Shown here: one piece after another, positions 10,191 through 20,139 of the stretch
Layout: each line of letters starts with the position of its first letter
Position numbering within the stretch: the stretch's first letter is position 1
NCBI GenBank assembly: GCA_963797605.1
Contig: CAWCPX010000009.1
Span: 372,001 to 436,000, forward strand
DNA: 64,000 bases
From: DASQPR01 sp963797605
GTDB lineage: Bacteria > Actinomycetota > Actinomycetes > Mycobacteriales > Micromonosporaceae
Reading direction: 5' to 3'
The notes under the pieces: generated by a model
Database searches by the model: none
What the model was told of the DNA's origin: nothing
The model's input: only the letters and a program-made list of their open reading frames with translations
Program-made: the position numbers and the translations under genes

Positions 10191-12983
10191 TTACGCCATC
10201 GAGCTGAAATCGAGGATGCCGCGGTTGACCAAATGACTGGCCTGTCGAGCGGTGTCCCGGACGCCCGAATCGGCACCGGCGGCCTCGGCGATCTGCCCGA
10301 GTAGATCGATAACCTGCCGTGCCCAGCGGACGAAGTCGCCGGCCGGCATGTCACCGTCGACGCTATGGGCGCTCGCGAGCACCTTGGACAGTGGTTCGCC
10401 GCGGGCCCACCGGTAGAGCGGCCAGACGAAGCCGAGATCGGGCTCACGGGTCAGTTCGAGACCGTGGGCCGCCTCCTCGGTCGAAATCTCGCTCCACAGT
10501 GCCAGGGTCGCGTCCGATGGCGTCGCTGATGGCTCCGTACGGGATCGGCGCGCGCTCCTCGGTGTCGCGGCGCGCCTCGAACACCACCGTGGACACCGCG
10601 CCCGCCAGCTCCGCCGGCGACAGGTTGGCCCAGACGCCGCGGCGGATGCATTCGGCGACCAGCAGATCCGACTCGGTCCAGATGCGCGCGAGCATGCGCC
10701 GGCGGGCGTGACGCCGGGATCGTCGTCGACCCGCGCCCGGACCCGTCGCCGTCAGGTAGCCGCGTTTGCGCAGCATCGCGCAGACCTGGTCGAACATCCG
10801 CGCGAGCGAACCGGTCCGGGAGGCGACCTTCGCGCGCAACGCGTCGGTGTCCTTGGCCAGCCGCCAGCGTCCGCTCGGCCCACCGGGCGTGGTCTTCCCG
10901 GTCGGGGCAGGAGTGGCACGGGTGTTTACGCATGTCGTGGCGCAGCCGTTCGAGTTCGCGGTCGTCGTCGGCTGATCGGCGACCCCGGCTCGCCCGGCGT
11001 ACGTCCTGCTGGATCTGCGCACCCCGGAGCGCCGCGGCGAGGTCACGGCGCTCCGCGGGCGAACGTTGGTTGAAGTTCTTCGGCACGCGTACCCGGCCGA
11101 GCGCCTCGACCGTCGTGGAGAAGTCGGTGATCGAGATGCGGCCGGCCCACCGGTCCTCGGTGAGCACGAGCGGGCGCGGCTCGGCGAACCCGCCGACGCC
11201 GGGGTCGAGCACGACCGCGAGCCCAGCTCGCTTGCCGGACGGCACCCGGATCACGTCGCCGACCTTCAGCTTCTCCAGCGCCGTCGAGCGCGGCGGCCCG
11301 GCGAGGCGCGACACTGTGCCGCGCCATCGCCTTCTCCCGCTCGGTGATCGCCATCCGGATCGCGAAATACTCGGCGAAGTCGCCTCGGTCGCAGCCCATC
11401 TCGATGTCGTACACGCGAGCGGTCTCGGTGTTGCGGTTGCACCTGGCTGGGCGAGGCCGACCACCGACGCGGTCGGCCTGGAACTGGGCGAACGAGGACT
11501 CGAGCAGGTCGCGAGCGCGCGCGACGCCCGACCGAGCCGACCAGGTTGACGGCCATGTTGTAGGACGGCCGGAACGACGACCGCAGCGGGTACGTACGGG
11601 TGGAGGCGAGGCCGGCGACGTGGCGCGGGTCGACCTCGGGCGTCCACACCACGACGGCGTGGCCCTCGACGTCGATGCCGCGGCGGCCGGCCCGGCCGGT
11701 GAGCTGCGTGTACTCCCCCGGCGTCAGGTCGACGTGGGCCTCGCCGTTGAACTTCACCAGCCGTTCGAGCACGACGCAGCGGGCCGGCATGTTGATGCCG
11801 AGCGCCAGCGTCTCGGTGGCGAAGACGGCCTTGACCAGGCCCCGCACGAACAGCTCCTCGACGATCTCCTTGAAGACCGGCAGCATGCCGGCGTGATGGG
11901 CGGCGAGCCCGCGCTCGAGCCCGTCGAGCCACTCCCAGTAGCCGAGCACCTGCAGGTCGTCGGCCGGGATCGCGGCGGTGCGGGTCTGCGCGACCTCGCG
12001 GATCTCGGCGCGCTCGTCCGGCGTCGGTCAGCCGCAGGCCGGCCTGGAGGCACTGCTGCACGGCGGCGTCGCACGCCGGCGCGGCTGAAGATGAACAGGA
12101 TCGCCGGCAGCAGCCCGTCGCGGTCGAGGCGCTCGACGACGTCGGCGCGCAGCGGCGGCGGGTAGCGGCGGCCGCGGCCGCCGCGACCGCGACCGCCGAA
12201 CTCGCCCTCGATCCGGCGCGGTCAGGTCGCGGGTGTGCCGCAGCAGCTCCGGGTGGACGTCGTGCTGCGCGGCGGCCGTGGCGTCGTGGAACAGGTCGAA
12301 CATGCGCTTGCCGACCAGCATGTGCTGCCACAGCGGCACCGGGCGGTGCTCGCTGACCACGACCGTCGTCTCGCCGCGCACGGTCGTCAGCCAGTCGGCG
12401 AACTCCTCGGCGTTGCTGACCGTGGCCGACAGCGAGACCAGCGTGACCGACTCGCCGGCAGGTGGATGATGACCTCTTCCCAGACGGCGCCGCGGAAGCG
12501 GTCGGCCAGGTAGTGCACCTCGTCCATCACGACGTAGCCCAGGCCGTCGAGCGTGGACGACCCGGCGTAGAGCATGTTCCGCAGCACCTCGGTCGTCATC
12601 ACCACGACCGGGGCGTCGCCGTTGATCGCGTTGTCGCCGGTCAGCAGGCCGACCTGGTCGGCGCCGTAGCGCTCGACGAGGTCGTGGAACTTCTGGTTCG
12701 ACAGCGCCTTGATCGGCGTCGTGTAGAAGCACTTGCGCCGGGCACCGGCAGGCCGGCGCGCAGGGCCAGGTGGACCGCGAACTCGCCCACGACGGTCTTG
12801 CCGGCACCGGTCGGCGCGCAGACGAGCACGCCGCCGCCGGCTTCGAGGGCCTCGCAGGCCTCGCATCTGGAACGGGTCGAGCGCGAAGTCAAGATCGGCG
12901 ACGAAATCGGTCAACGCCGGGTGCCGGGCTTCTTCGGCGGCCCGCCGGCGGGAAGCGGCGTACCGCTCGGCGGGGCTGGTCAT
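10191..12983 (-). CDS. helY: DEAD/DEAH-box (Ski2/Mtr4-like) helicase HelY, multiple frameshifts
   Basis: Fragments in all three frames assemble into about 930 residues, the expected HelY length. In order: an N-terminus (MTSPAERYAASRRRAAEEAR), Walker A (APTGAGKTVVGEFA), the DEVH form of motif II (VVMDEVHYLADRFRG), motif III (SATVSNAEEFADWL), RecA domain 2 (TETLALGINMPARCVVLE, then LTGRAGRRGIDVEGHAVV) and the C-terminal DSHCT-like region with a helical tail. Family members unwind RNA, or DNA during repair. Roughly eight one-base shifts interrupt an otherwise intact gene. TAGCCT six bases before the ATG predicts a leaderless mRNA. Confidence 0.85.
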
Positions 12984-12989
12984 CCCCCC

Positions 12990-12995
12990 AGGCTA
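12990..12995 (-). promoter_or_regulatory. -10 box for helY
   Basis: TAGCCT, six bases before the helY ATG at 12983; the spacer is all C or G with no ribosome-binding site. Confidence 0.5.
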
Positions 12996-13132
12996 GTGGA
13001 TCGATGCCCGAGCAGGCGACGGCATTCCTTTTCACCCCGCCGGGCGGGTCGCGGGCGGTCCCCGCACCCGCCGTCCGGCACCACCCGGCCGGTGGGACGG
13101 CGGTGTTCCGTGGGCGTGTCAGACCGGGGGCG

Positions 13133-13138
13133 TATCGT
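13133..13138 (+). promoter_or_regulatory. -10 box for the HAD hydrolase gene
   Basis: TATCGT lies six bases before the GTG at 13145. It selects this start over the internal GTG at 13220, which is the next in-frame candidate. Confidence 0.45.
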
Positions 13139-13144
13139 GCTGGC

Positions 13145-13934
13145 GTGCCGGACCAAGCTGAACCGCCGAGTCCCCGCCATCCTGCTGGCCCCGATCTTCA
13201 AGGTCATCCAGGTAACGGCGTGTTGCCCCACCGGCCGGTCGAGGCCGTGCTGTTCGACTTCCACGGCACCTTGGCGCAGGTGGAGGACGCCGTCGAGCTG
13301 GGTGCGGGCGGCCGCTGACGCATGTGGACGGCCGATAGCGCACGGGCCGGCGACGGTGCTGGCCGATCGCCTGGTCACCGCCGGTCGGGCCGGGGGTCCG
13401 CTGCCCCGTCGGGTGCCGCCGCACCTGATCGAATGCTGGGCCGAACGCGACCTTTACGAGCACGCCCATCGGGCCGCGTACACGGGCCTGGCCGAGACCG
13501 TCGCGACCGACGTCGACGGGCTGGCCGAAGCGCTGTACGACCGCGGCATCTCGCCGGCCGGCTGGCTGGCCTACGCCGACGCCGTCCCGGCCCTGACCGC
13601 GCTGCGGGCCGCCGGCGTGCGCACAGCTGTCATCTCCAACATCGGGTTCGACATCCGGCCGCTGCTGGCCGCGATGGGCCTGGTCGACATGTTCGACGCG
13701 TGTGTGCTGTCGTTCGAGTTGGGCCGCTGCAAGCCCGATCCGGCGATCTTCCGGGCCGCGTGCGCCGCGCTCGGCGTCGATCCCGAGCGCGCGCTGATGG
13801 TCGGCGACACGCCGGCCGACGCGGCGGCGACCGCGATCGGGTGTGCCGCCTACATCGTGCCGGCCGCCGGCCCGGGCGCGCCCAACGGCCTGTCCGCGGT
13901 CGCCGCCCTGGCCGGCGTGATCCCGGCTCGCTAA
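13145..13934 (+). CDS. HAD-superfamily hydrolase with altered motif I
   Basis: About 262 residues after one inserted G near 13304 is bridged. HAD motifs are visible: motif I D-F-H-G-T-L, motif II V-I-S-N-I near residue 155, motif III lysine in LGRCKPDPAIF, and motif IV GDTPADAAAA. The second acidic residue of motif I (normally DxD) is His, so the usual general acid is missing; such variants occur in dehalogenase- or phosphonatase-like HADs. The first ~25 residues, rich in Pro, are retained because TATCGT points to the GTG at 13145; otherwise the protein would begin at 13220. Substrate unknown. Confidence 0.75.
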
Positions 13935-13944
13935 AGCGCCCGCG

Positions 13945-14866
13945 TCAGGCGAGGAGCGTCAGCGCGCGGGGCATGGCCGTGACCGTGACCGGCAACGGGG
14001 AGGTCCGCTCACCGTCCACATAGGCCACGATGCCGTCGGCGGCCAGCTCGACCGTGTGCGCGCGATAGCTCGTCACCTTGGGATGGGTGACGTGGGTGCC
14101 GAGGTGGACCCGCGGCTTGAGGCGCATCATCGTGGTGCGGCTGATCGGCGCCGGCGACGACGATGTCGAGCAGCCCGTCGGTCGGGTCGGCGGCCGGGCA
14201 GATCCGCATGCCACCGCCGTAGGCCGCGGTGTTGCCGATCGCGACCAGGATCGCCTCGAATGCATGGTCAACCCCGTCCAGCTTCATCGTGTACGCACGC
14301 GGCTCGCAACCGCATCAGCTCGGCGAGGATGGCGACGTCGTAGCGGCGTCGACCCTTGGGAAACCGCATCCGGTTCGCGCGCTCGTTGACGATCGGCGTC
14401 GAAACCGGCCCCGAGCACGGCGCCGAACCAGCGCGGGGGGCCGTCCACCGGCACCATCCGGGCCAGGTCGACCAGTTGCCGGCGATCATGACGCAGCGCG
14501 TCCGCGATGACGATCGGCGGCCGCCGGCGAGGGCCGCGCGGCAGGCCGATCTCGTGCGCGAAATCGTTGCCGGTGCCGGCCGGGATCATCCCGAACGCGA
14601 CGTCCGTGCCGGCGACGGCCTGCAGCGCGAGGTTGACCGTGCCGTCGCCGCCGACCGCGACCAGCGCGCCGACACCGTTCGCCACCGCCTCGTGGCACGC
14701 GTCGAGCGCCTCGGCCACGCTGCCCGCGGCGAGAACCGTACACATCACGGCCGGAGCCGCGCAGCCGATCGAGGAGGCCGGGAACGTCATCGTGGCGCCG
14801 GCCGCGACCGGCATATGGGTTGATCAGGACAGCGATCGAGTCGACCGCTGGAGGGGGTGGAGGCAC
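13945..14866 (-). CDS. Diacylglycerol-kinase-family lipid kinase (frameshifted)
   Basis: Bridging at least four one-base insertions gives about 306 residues. It starts with the DAGK strand SIAVLINPYAGRGRR, continues with the nucleotide-binding G-G-D-G-T-V-N loop, MIPAGTGNDFAHEIG, GFDAIVNERANRM and C-terminal strands YTMKLDG and ILVAIGNTAAYGGGM, ending THVTHPKV and VTVTAMPRAL. These are all hallmarks of bacterial DAGK/YegS-like ATP-dependent lipid kinases. The gene ends ten bases from the convergent HAD gene and starts eight bases after tatC. Its lipid substrate cannot be told. Confidence 0.8.
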
Positions 14867-14874
14867 AGGTCGGC

Positions 14875-15815
14875 CTAGGTGAAGTCGTCGAACCGGCGAT
14901 CGAGCGGTTGGGGCGCGTCTACCGGTTCGAGGGTCTGGATGGGGGCTCCGGCCATGATCGGATCATCGGGGTCGGACGCGTCGAGCGGCGACGCCTCGTC
15001 ATCATCGATATTGGCGTACGGCCGGTTGCGACCCTTACGCCGGTCGTTGAGGAGAGCGAAGGCTACCGCGCCGAAGTAGAGGATGGCCATGCAGCCGGCG
15101 AGGATGCTCATCGAGAACGGGTCCGGGGTCGGCGTGACGACCGCGCCGAACAGGAACATCAGGAAGATCGCCGGGCGCCACCAGCCGAGCAGCTTGCGGC
15201 CGCTGACCAGGCCGGTGAGGTTGAGCATGACGATGATCAGCGGGAACTCGAACGCGGCCCCGAACAGCAGCATCATGTTGGTGACGAACGCGAAGTAGGC
15301 GGTCACGTCGGAGATGACCGTGATGCCGGCCGAGCCGAGGAAGAAATGCAGCGTCTTGGTGACGATGATGTGCGCGAGCAACACGCCGGCCGCGAACAGC
15401 GGCGCGGCGACGGCGGCGAACGCGTAGGTGATAGCGGCGCTCGCGTCGGTGCAGGCCCGGCGCGATGAACGCCCACAACTGGTAGAGCCACAGCGGTGAG
15501 CTGAGCAGCAGGCCGACGTAGAGCGCGATCTTCAGTTTCAGCAGGAAAGACGTCGAGCGGGCCGCCGCTCGCCGAGACCAGGCAGTTGGCGACCGTGTGG
15601 GCCGCCGCGTGTGCCTGCTGGAAGTCACAGTATGGCTGGATCAGGTAGTTGAAAACGTGCTCGGCGACGACCAAACCGAGGATCGCGCCGAGCACCACGC
15701 CCAGGGCCGCTTTGAACAGGCGGCTTCGCAGCTCACGCAAATGGTCGAAAAGCGTCATCGACCCATCGGACGCGCGCTCGAACGAAGAGGCGCGCCTGCG
15801 CCGGACCTGAGCCAC
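14875..15815 (-). CDS. tatC: Sec-independent (Tat) translocase subunit TatC (two frameshifts)
   Basis: About 313 residues after two insertions (near 15438 and 15547) are bridged. The start MTLFDHLRELRSRLFKA carries the conserved TatC N-terminus with the receptor-site H-L-x-E-L-R. Six membrane segments follow, including FLLKLKIALYVGLLLSSPLWLYQ and the FVTNMM and AIFLMFLFGAVVTPTPDPFS segments with the conserved Thr-Pro-Asp. An acidic tail (NIDDDEASPLDASDPDDP) is actinobacterial in style. TatC binds twin-arginine signals with TatA. EfeB at 40267 is a likely client. tatA lies 11 bases upstream; they form one operon. Confidence 0.9.
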
Positions 15816-15826
15816 CGAACGCGCGG

Positions 15827-16099
15827 TTACTTGTCGCGGACGCGTTCGATCGGGTCAACAACCGGCGCAGCCGACGGCTGGTTGTCGATCGGTGCCCGGA
15901 CTGACTCCATGGGCACGCGGCTGTTCTGCGCCTCGGCCTTCGCGTTGAGGTCGTCTTCGGCGAGACCGCGCGTTTCGGCCTTCAGGATGCGCGCCGACCG
16001 GCCGAGCGAACGGGCAGCGTCGGGCAGTCGCTTCGCGCCGAACAGGAGCACCAACACGACCACGAGAACGGCGATATGCCACGGCCTCAGGGAACCCAT
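15827..16099 (-). CDS. tatA: Tat translocase subunit TatA
   Basis: A 90-residue protein with the TatA layout: a short periplasmic start (MGSLRPWH), a single transmembrane helix (IAVLVVVLVLLFGAKRLP) containing the Phe-Gly hinge, an amphipathic helix (DAARSLGRSARILKAE) and a flexible charged tail. TatA oligomers form the translocation path recruited by TatC, whose gene follows 11 bases downstream. I set the start at 16099 because it places the helix eight residues in, as in other TatA proteins; an upstream GTG or ATG would add unrelated residues. Confidence 0.92.
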   Translation of the reverse strand: MGSLRPWHIAVLVVVLVLLFGAKRLPDAARSLGRSARILKAETRGLAEDDLNAKAEAQNSRVPMESVRAPIDNQPSAAPVVDPIERVRDK

Positions 16100-16293
16100 G
16101 CCGGGCCACCTCTCTGCAGAGAAATCGAACAAAACACGGAGCCGGCACCAGTCCGGCAGCCACCATCCTACGTCGCCAGCAGGGTTATGCCGCCAGCGGC
16201 ATTCGGTTGCGGCGAAGTTTCGCGCTCACGAACGTCGGGCCAAGGATCACCCGTACCGATGCGAATCGTCAAGGTTTTCGCACCGGAACGCGA

Positions 16294-16557
16294 TCATGCG
16301 TCCCCGGCGTCCGCTCTGGCGGCCTTCAGGTCGGAAATGCGCTCCTGGGTCATCTGCACACGCTGCTGAACGTAGGCCACCTCCCCGGAAAGCTCCTGGA
16401 CGCGGGCCTGAAGAGGGGCCAGACCGGGCTGATTGCGCGCCTCCGCGGCCGCCGCGGCCAGAGGTCGCAGCCGCCCGGCCGTGCCCAGGCCGACAACCAC
16501 CAAAATCAACAGCGCGCCGACGACGACGCCGATCGAGACCCAACCCCACCAGCTCAT
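16294..16557 (-). CDS. Small membrane-anchored coiled-coil protein
   Basis: An 87-residue product with one N-terminal transmembrane helix (WGWVSIGVVVGALLILVVVGLG) followed by a charged helical region from about residue 45 to 80 with heptad spacing (VQELSGEVAYVQQRVQMTQERI), predicting a short coiled coil on the cytoplasmic side. Similar small proteins sit between pafC and tatA in other actinomycetes, but no function is known to me. It lies in the pafB-pafC-tatA-tatC strand, about 40 bases after pafC and 195 bases before tatA; the latter gap has no other gene. Confidence 0.7.
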   Translation of the reverse strand: MSWWGWVSIGVVVGALLILVVVGLGTAGRLRPLAAAAAEARNQPGLAPLQARVQELSGEVAYVQQRVQMTQERISDLKAARADAGDA

Positions 16558-16597
16558 GGCCGCCCCCGCTTCACTGACACACGCTTCGCCTCGATCA

Positions 16598-17581
16598 TCA
16601 TGCCGCGACACCGTACGCGGCGAGGGCCTTGACCGCTTCATCGCGAACGGCCTCGGCGAGTTCGGCCGGCGCGACCACCTCGACGTCGGAGCCGAGGCCG
16701 AGCACGAGCCGGCGAGCCCAGGCCAGATCGCTGACCCGCAACGTGACCACCCACGCGTCGGCGCCACCGGGTCCGACCGACTCGCCGTGCTCCACCGACT
16801 CGCACGGATAGTATTCCGTGATCCACCGGCCCCACCGGCTCACACGCAACGTCACCAGCGGCTGCTCCGGGCTCGGACGGAAGACGCCGTCGGAGAGATC
16901 ACTGTGCCTCGCCTGCCGCGGCAGCACGGCCGGCTCATCGAGTTCGGTGAAGGCGTCGATCCGGTCCAGGCGGAACATGCGGACCGCCTCCGCCTGCCGG
17001 CACCACGCTTCCAGGTAGGTCCGGCCGTCGACGACGAGCAGCCGCATGGGGTCGACGACGCGGTCGGTCGTCTGGTCACGGGTGGCCGTGTAATAGGTGA
17101 TCCGGAGCGCGTGACGGCGCTCGACGATGGTCCGGATGGCGGCCAGCCGGTCGGCTCCGGTCTCGCCGCCGGCCATCCGGACCGCGACCGGCGCGTCGGA
17201 GAGGTCGCCGGCGGCCGTCTCGATCTTCGCGAGCGCGGTCTCGATCGCGTCGCGGCCGGCGGCACCGGGCATCTCGGCGAGCATCCGCAACGCGACGATG
17301 AGCGCGAGCGCCTCATCGGGTGTCAGTCGCAGCGGACGGTCGATGCCGGCGTCGTACATCACCGTGACGTGGTCGCCGTCGAACGCCATGTCGATCAGGT
17401 CACCCGGCCCGTAGCCGGGCAGCCCGCACACCCACAACAACTCCAGATCGTCGCGGAGTTGCTGCTCGCTGATGCCGAGATCGGTCGCGGCCTCGACGAC
17501 CTCGATGCCCGGACGCGCCAGGAAGTAAGGCACCAGGTTGAGCAGCCGCGCGAGACGTTCGGTGGCACCGGTCGTGGACAT
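16598..17581 (-). CDS. pafC: WYL-domain transcription activator PafC
   Basis: A 327-residue protein with an N-terminal winged helix (ATERLARLLNLVPYFLARPG, then AATDLGISEQQLRDDLELL), a WYL domain around residues 135-215 and a WCX C-terminal segment (LRVSDLAWARRLVLGLGSDVEV). PafB and PafC act together as the activator of the RecA-independent DNA-damage regulon in mycobacteria. The start codon overlaps the pafB stop (TGATG), so translation is coupled. Its position in a pafB-pafC-tatA-tatC-helY order is the conserved actinobacterial one, downstream of pafA. Confidence 0.93.
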   Translation of the reverse strand: MSTTGATERLARLLNLVPYFLARPGIEVVEAATDLGISEQQLRDDLELLWVCGLPGYGPGDLIDMAFDGDHVTVMYDAGIDRPLRLTPDEALALIVALRMLAEMPGAAGRDAIETALAKIETAAGDLSDAPVAVRMAGGETGADRLAAIRTIVERRHALRITYYTATRDQTTDRVVDPMRLLVVDGRTYLEAWCRQAEAVRMFRLDRIDAFTELDEPAVLPRQARHSDLSDGVFRPSPEQPLVTLRVSRWGRWITEYYPCESVEHGESVGPGGADAWVVTLRVSDLAWARRLVLGLGSDVEVVAPAELAEAVRDEAVKALAAYGVAA

Positions 17582-18573
17582 CAGCGCACCCCCGCCGATG
17601 CGCCGACGTGGATCTTCGCGATCTCCTTGAGCCGTTCGATGACGGCATCTCGAACCTCGGGCGGCTCCAGCACCTCGATGTCGCTGCCATAGCGCACCAA
17701 CCAGCCGGAGATGCCCCGCGCGTCGGAGTAGGTCAGGACGACCTCGTCGCCGCACTCGGTCGGCGTGATCGACTCGGCGAACCGGCGCACTCCGGCCGCC
17801 CGACCGGGCCGCAACCGGACGGTGGTGCGGAGCTTGTGCTCGACCGGCCCGGAGAAGGTGGCGACGTAGCTGATGAGATCGACGTCACGCGGCGGGTCAT
17901 AGGCGCCCGGTTGACCGATCATGCGGACCTTGCTCACGATGCGGGAGAGGCGGAAGCAGCGCTCGGCGTCGCGATCGAGGTCGTAACCCACCACGTACCA
18001 CCGGCCGCGCCAGCACACGACGCCCCACGGCTGCAGCCGGCGGGTGCTCGGCGCGTCGTTTTCCACGACCCGGTAGTCGAACGTGACGGCCCGGCGCACA
18101 CGGCGGGCCGCGGTCAGCGGGCCGAACGCGGCGTCGACCGACACCAGCGGCTCGAAACCGAGCGTGGCCTGCGGATCGACCTCCACCCCGGCCGCTCGGA
18201 GCTTCGCCAGCCCGGAGGATGCCGCCTCGGCCAGCCCGGCGTGCTGCCACAATCGGGCGGCGATGCCGACGGCGGCGGCCTCGTCGGGTTCGAGAATGAT
18301 GTCGGGCAACGCGTAGTCACGACGCGTGATGCGGTAACCGGGCTCGTTGTCGAAGGCACTGGACGTGCCGGTTTCCAGCGGCACGCCAAGATCGCGGAGT
18401 TCGGCCTTGTCGCGCTCGAACTTCCGCTGGAACGCCTCGTGTTCTCGGAGATCGGCCTGGTCGTGTTCGTAACCGGGCACGGTCGCGGCGATCTGAGCCG
18501 CTGTCAGAAACCGACGTGTCGACAGCAGGCAGATCACGAGGTTGACCAGACGCTCGGTTCGGGTACGCGACAC
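17581..18573 (-). CDS. pafB: WYL-domain transcription activator PafB
   Basis: A 330-residue protein: an N-terminal HTH (RTERLVNLVICLLSTRRFLTAAQIAATVPGY is its span, residues 4-34), the typical PafB helix EAFQRKFERDKAELRDLGVPLE, a WYL domain (RRLQPWGVVCWRGRWYVVGYDLDRD shows the WYL-like core) and a C-terminal WCX extension. With PafC it forms the heterodimeric PafBC activator of DNA-repair genes, thought to sense a product of DNA damage. It is divergent from the DUF3866 gene with about 130 bases between them, which must hold both promoters. Confidence 0.93.
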   Translation of the reverse strand: MSRTRTERLVNLVICLLSTRRFLTAAQIAATVPGYEHDQADLREHEAFQRKFERDKAELRDLGVPLETGTSSAFDNEPGYRITRRDYALPDIILEPDEAAAVGIAARLWQHAGLAEAASSGLAKLRAAGVEVDPQATLGFEPLVSVDAAFGPLTAARRVRRAVTFDYRVVENDAPSTRRLQPWGVVCWRGRWYVVGYDLDRDAERCFRLSRIVSKVRMIGQPGAYDPPRDVDLISYVATFSGPVEHKLRTTVRLRPGRAAGVRRFAESITPTECGDEVVLTYSDARGISGWLVRYGSDIEVLEPPEVRDAVIERLKEIAKIHVGASAGVR

Positions 18574-18691
18574 GTGAAGACGCTAGCAGTGTCAGGCGTT
18601 GATCGGTTCACACCGTGCCGTGTCATCGCTCGATCATGTGTACTGTTTTCGGGCGGGCGCGTTCGCACGCCGCCGCACCGGCCTCGACCGG

Positions 18692-18697
18692 TATCGT
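18692..18697 (+). promoter_or_regulatory. -10 box for the DUF3866 gene
   Basis: TATCGT lies six bases before the GTG at 18704, without a ribosome-binding site. Confidence 0.5.
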
Positions 18698-18703
18698 GAC
18701 CGC

Positions 18704-19804
18704 GTGATTCGGTGGCGGGACGGCAGGGTGACGGCGCTGCGCCGATCGTGGCACGGCGCGTGCGAGCTCGACGTCGACGTCGTGGCGCGCGCCGCTGACG
18801 ACCCGGCGACCGTCCGCGCGCTGGCCTATCCCGAACTCGTCGGCCAGCCCGTCGTCGGTGACCGGGTGCTGCTCAATCTCAACGCGCTGGCACTCGGCCT
18901 CGGCACCGGCGGCTACGCCCTGGTCGTGGCGCTGCCCGATCGGCTCCCGCCCGACGCCGCCCCGGCGCCCGGGCACATCGTGAAGGCCCGTTACACCCCG
19001 CTCCAGACGATCATGCTCGGGGTCGACGAGGAAGCGTCCCCCCATCGAGCCGCGATGACGGCCGACGGCCAGATCGGCGGCCTGCCGGTCGTCGTGGCCG
19101 ACCTGCATTCGGCGCTGCCCGCGATCATCGCCGGCGTCCGGGCCACCGCGCCGGGCGCCCGGGTGGCGTACGTGATGACAGACGGCGGAGCCCTGCCGGC
19201 ATGGTTTTCCCGCACGCTCAGCGACCTGCGGGAGGACCTGGCCGGCACGATCACCGTCGGGCAGGCGTTCGGCGGCGATCTCGAGGCCACGAACGTGTAC
19301 GGCGGGCTCCTCGCGGCCCGGCACGTGCTGGCCGCGGACGTCGCGATCGTGGCGCAGGGCCCCGGCAACCTCGGCACCGGCACCCGTTGGGGCTTCTCCG
19401 GCACGGCGGTCGGCGAGGCCGTCAACGCGATCGCCACGCTCGCCGGCCGGGCGGTCGGCTCGCTCCGCATTTCCGATGCCGACCCGCGCGGACGCCATTA
19501 CGGTGTCTCCCACCACAGCCTGACCGCGTACGCGCGGGTCGCCCACGCGCGCGCCGACCTCGTGGTGCCCGCCGGGTTGCCGGAGCCGCTGGCGGGCGCC
19601 GTGACCACCGCGATAGCGCCGCTGGCCTCGAAGCACCGGCTGGTCACGGTGCCGACGGACGGTCTCGACGCGGCGCTGCGCGCGTTGCAGGTGAAGCTCT
19701 CGACGATGGGCCGCGATCTCGACGGGGATCACGCGTACTTCCTGGCGGCCGCGGCGGCCGGCCGGCACGCGGCCACGCTCGCCGAAGGTGCCGGCGTTAG
19801 CTGA
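18704..19804 (+). CDS. DUF3866 family protein
   Basis: A 366-residue protein matching the actinobacterial DUF3866 family. Recognisable parts are an N-terminal beta-rich region (ELVGQPVVGDRVLLNLNALALGLGTGGYALVV), a central alpha/beta region (GGLPVVVADLHSALPAIIAGVRA) and a conserved glycine-rich stretch (AQGPGNLGTGTRWGFSGTAVGEA). The end has GRDLDGDHAYFLAAAAAGRHAA. No signal or membrane segment is seen. Its function is not established. Members often lie beside pafA and pafB, so it may belong to the same physiological unit. The 3' end overlaps the convergent small membrane gene by eight bases. Confidence 0.8.
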   Translation: MIRWRDGRVTALRRSWHGACELDVDVVARAADDPATVRALAYPELVGQPVVGDRVLLNLNALALGLGTGGYALVVALPDRLPPDAAPAPGHIVKARYTPLQTIMLGVDEEASPHRAAMTADGQIGGLPVVVADLHSALPAIIAGVRATAPGARVAYVMTDGGALPAWFSRTLSDLREDLAGTITVGQAFGGDLEATNVYGGLLAARHVLAADVAIVAQGPGNLGTGTRWGFSGTAVGEAVNAIATLAGRAVGSLRISDADPRGRHYGVSHHSLTAYARVAHARADLVVPAGLPEPLAGAVTTAIAPLASKHRLVTVPTDGLDAALRALQVKLSTMGRDLDGDHAYFLAAAAAGRHAATLAEGAGVS

Positions 19805-20126
19805 AGATCACCAGGGCGGCGACGCCACCGACGATGACGACCAGGATCAGGGCGAGCACCCACGTCGGGATGGCCGCCTCGCCGCGCCGGTTGCGTTCGA
19901 TCTCGGCGACGATCTTGTCGCGCCGGCGGCCCACCCTCGCGTAGTGGGCTGCGTAGGGCGATCCGCCCTTGCCGAGCAGCCGGGGAATCGACACACTCGT
20001 GCGGGGTTCCCGGCGACCATCCGCCGCGGCGGGTGGCGCCAACTGGTCGGGCGGCAGCAGTTGATCGGGCGACGCCGGTTCGGGCGAGACGCGTCGGGGC
20101 GTGTCAGAGGATTCGGGTTCGGTCAT
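19797..20126 (-). CDS. Small C-terminally anchored membrane protein
   Basis: A 109-residue protein with a Pro/Ala/Asp-rich, low-complexity N-terminal half (residues 1-45), a basic middle (YARVGRRRDKIVAEIERNRRGE) and one C-terminal transmembrane helix (IPTWVLALILVVIVGGVAALVIFS), so the bulk would face the cytoplasm. It starts 13 bases after the pafA stop on the same strand and is probably co-transcribed with pafA. No known family assigned. Confidence 0.65.
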   Translation of the reverse strand: MTEPESSDTPRRVSPEPASPDQLLPPDQLAPPAAADGRREPRTSVSIPRLLGKGGSPYAAHYARVGRRRDKIVAEIERNRRGEAAIPTWVLALILVVIVGGVAALVIFS

Positions 20127-20139
20127 AACGCTCGAAAGC

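Noticed and set aside
16244..18604. PafBC-type recognition site near pafB/pafC or pafA
   Set aside because: I looked for a TTGTCAGTG-like motif upstream of these genes and found no convincing match.
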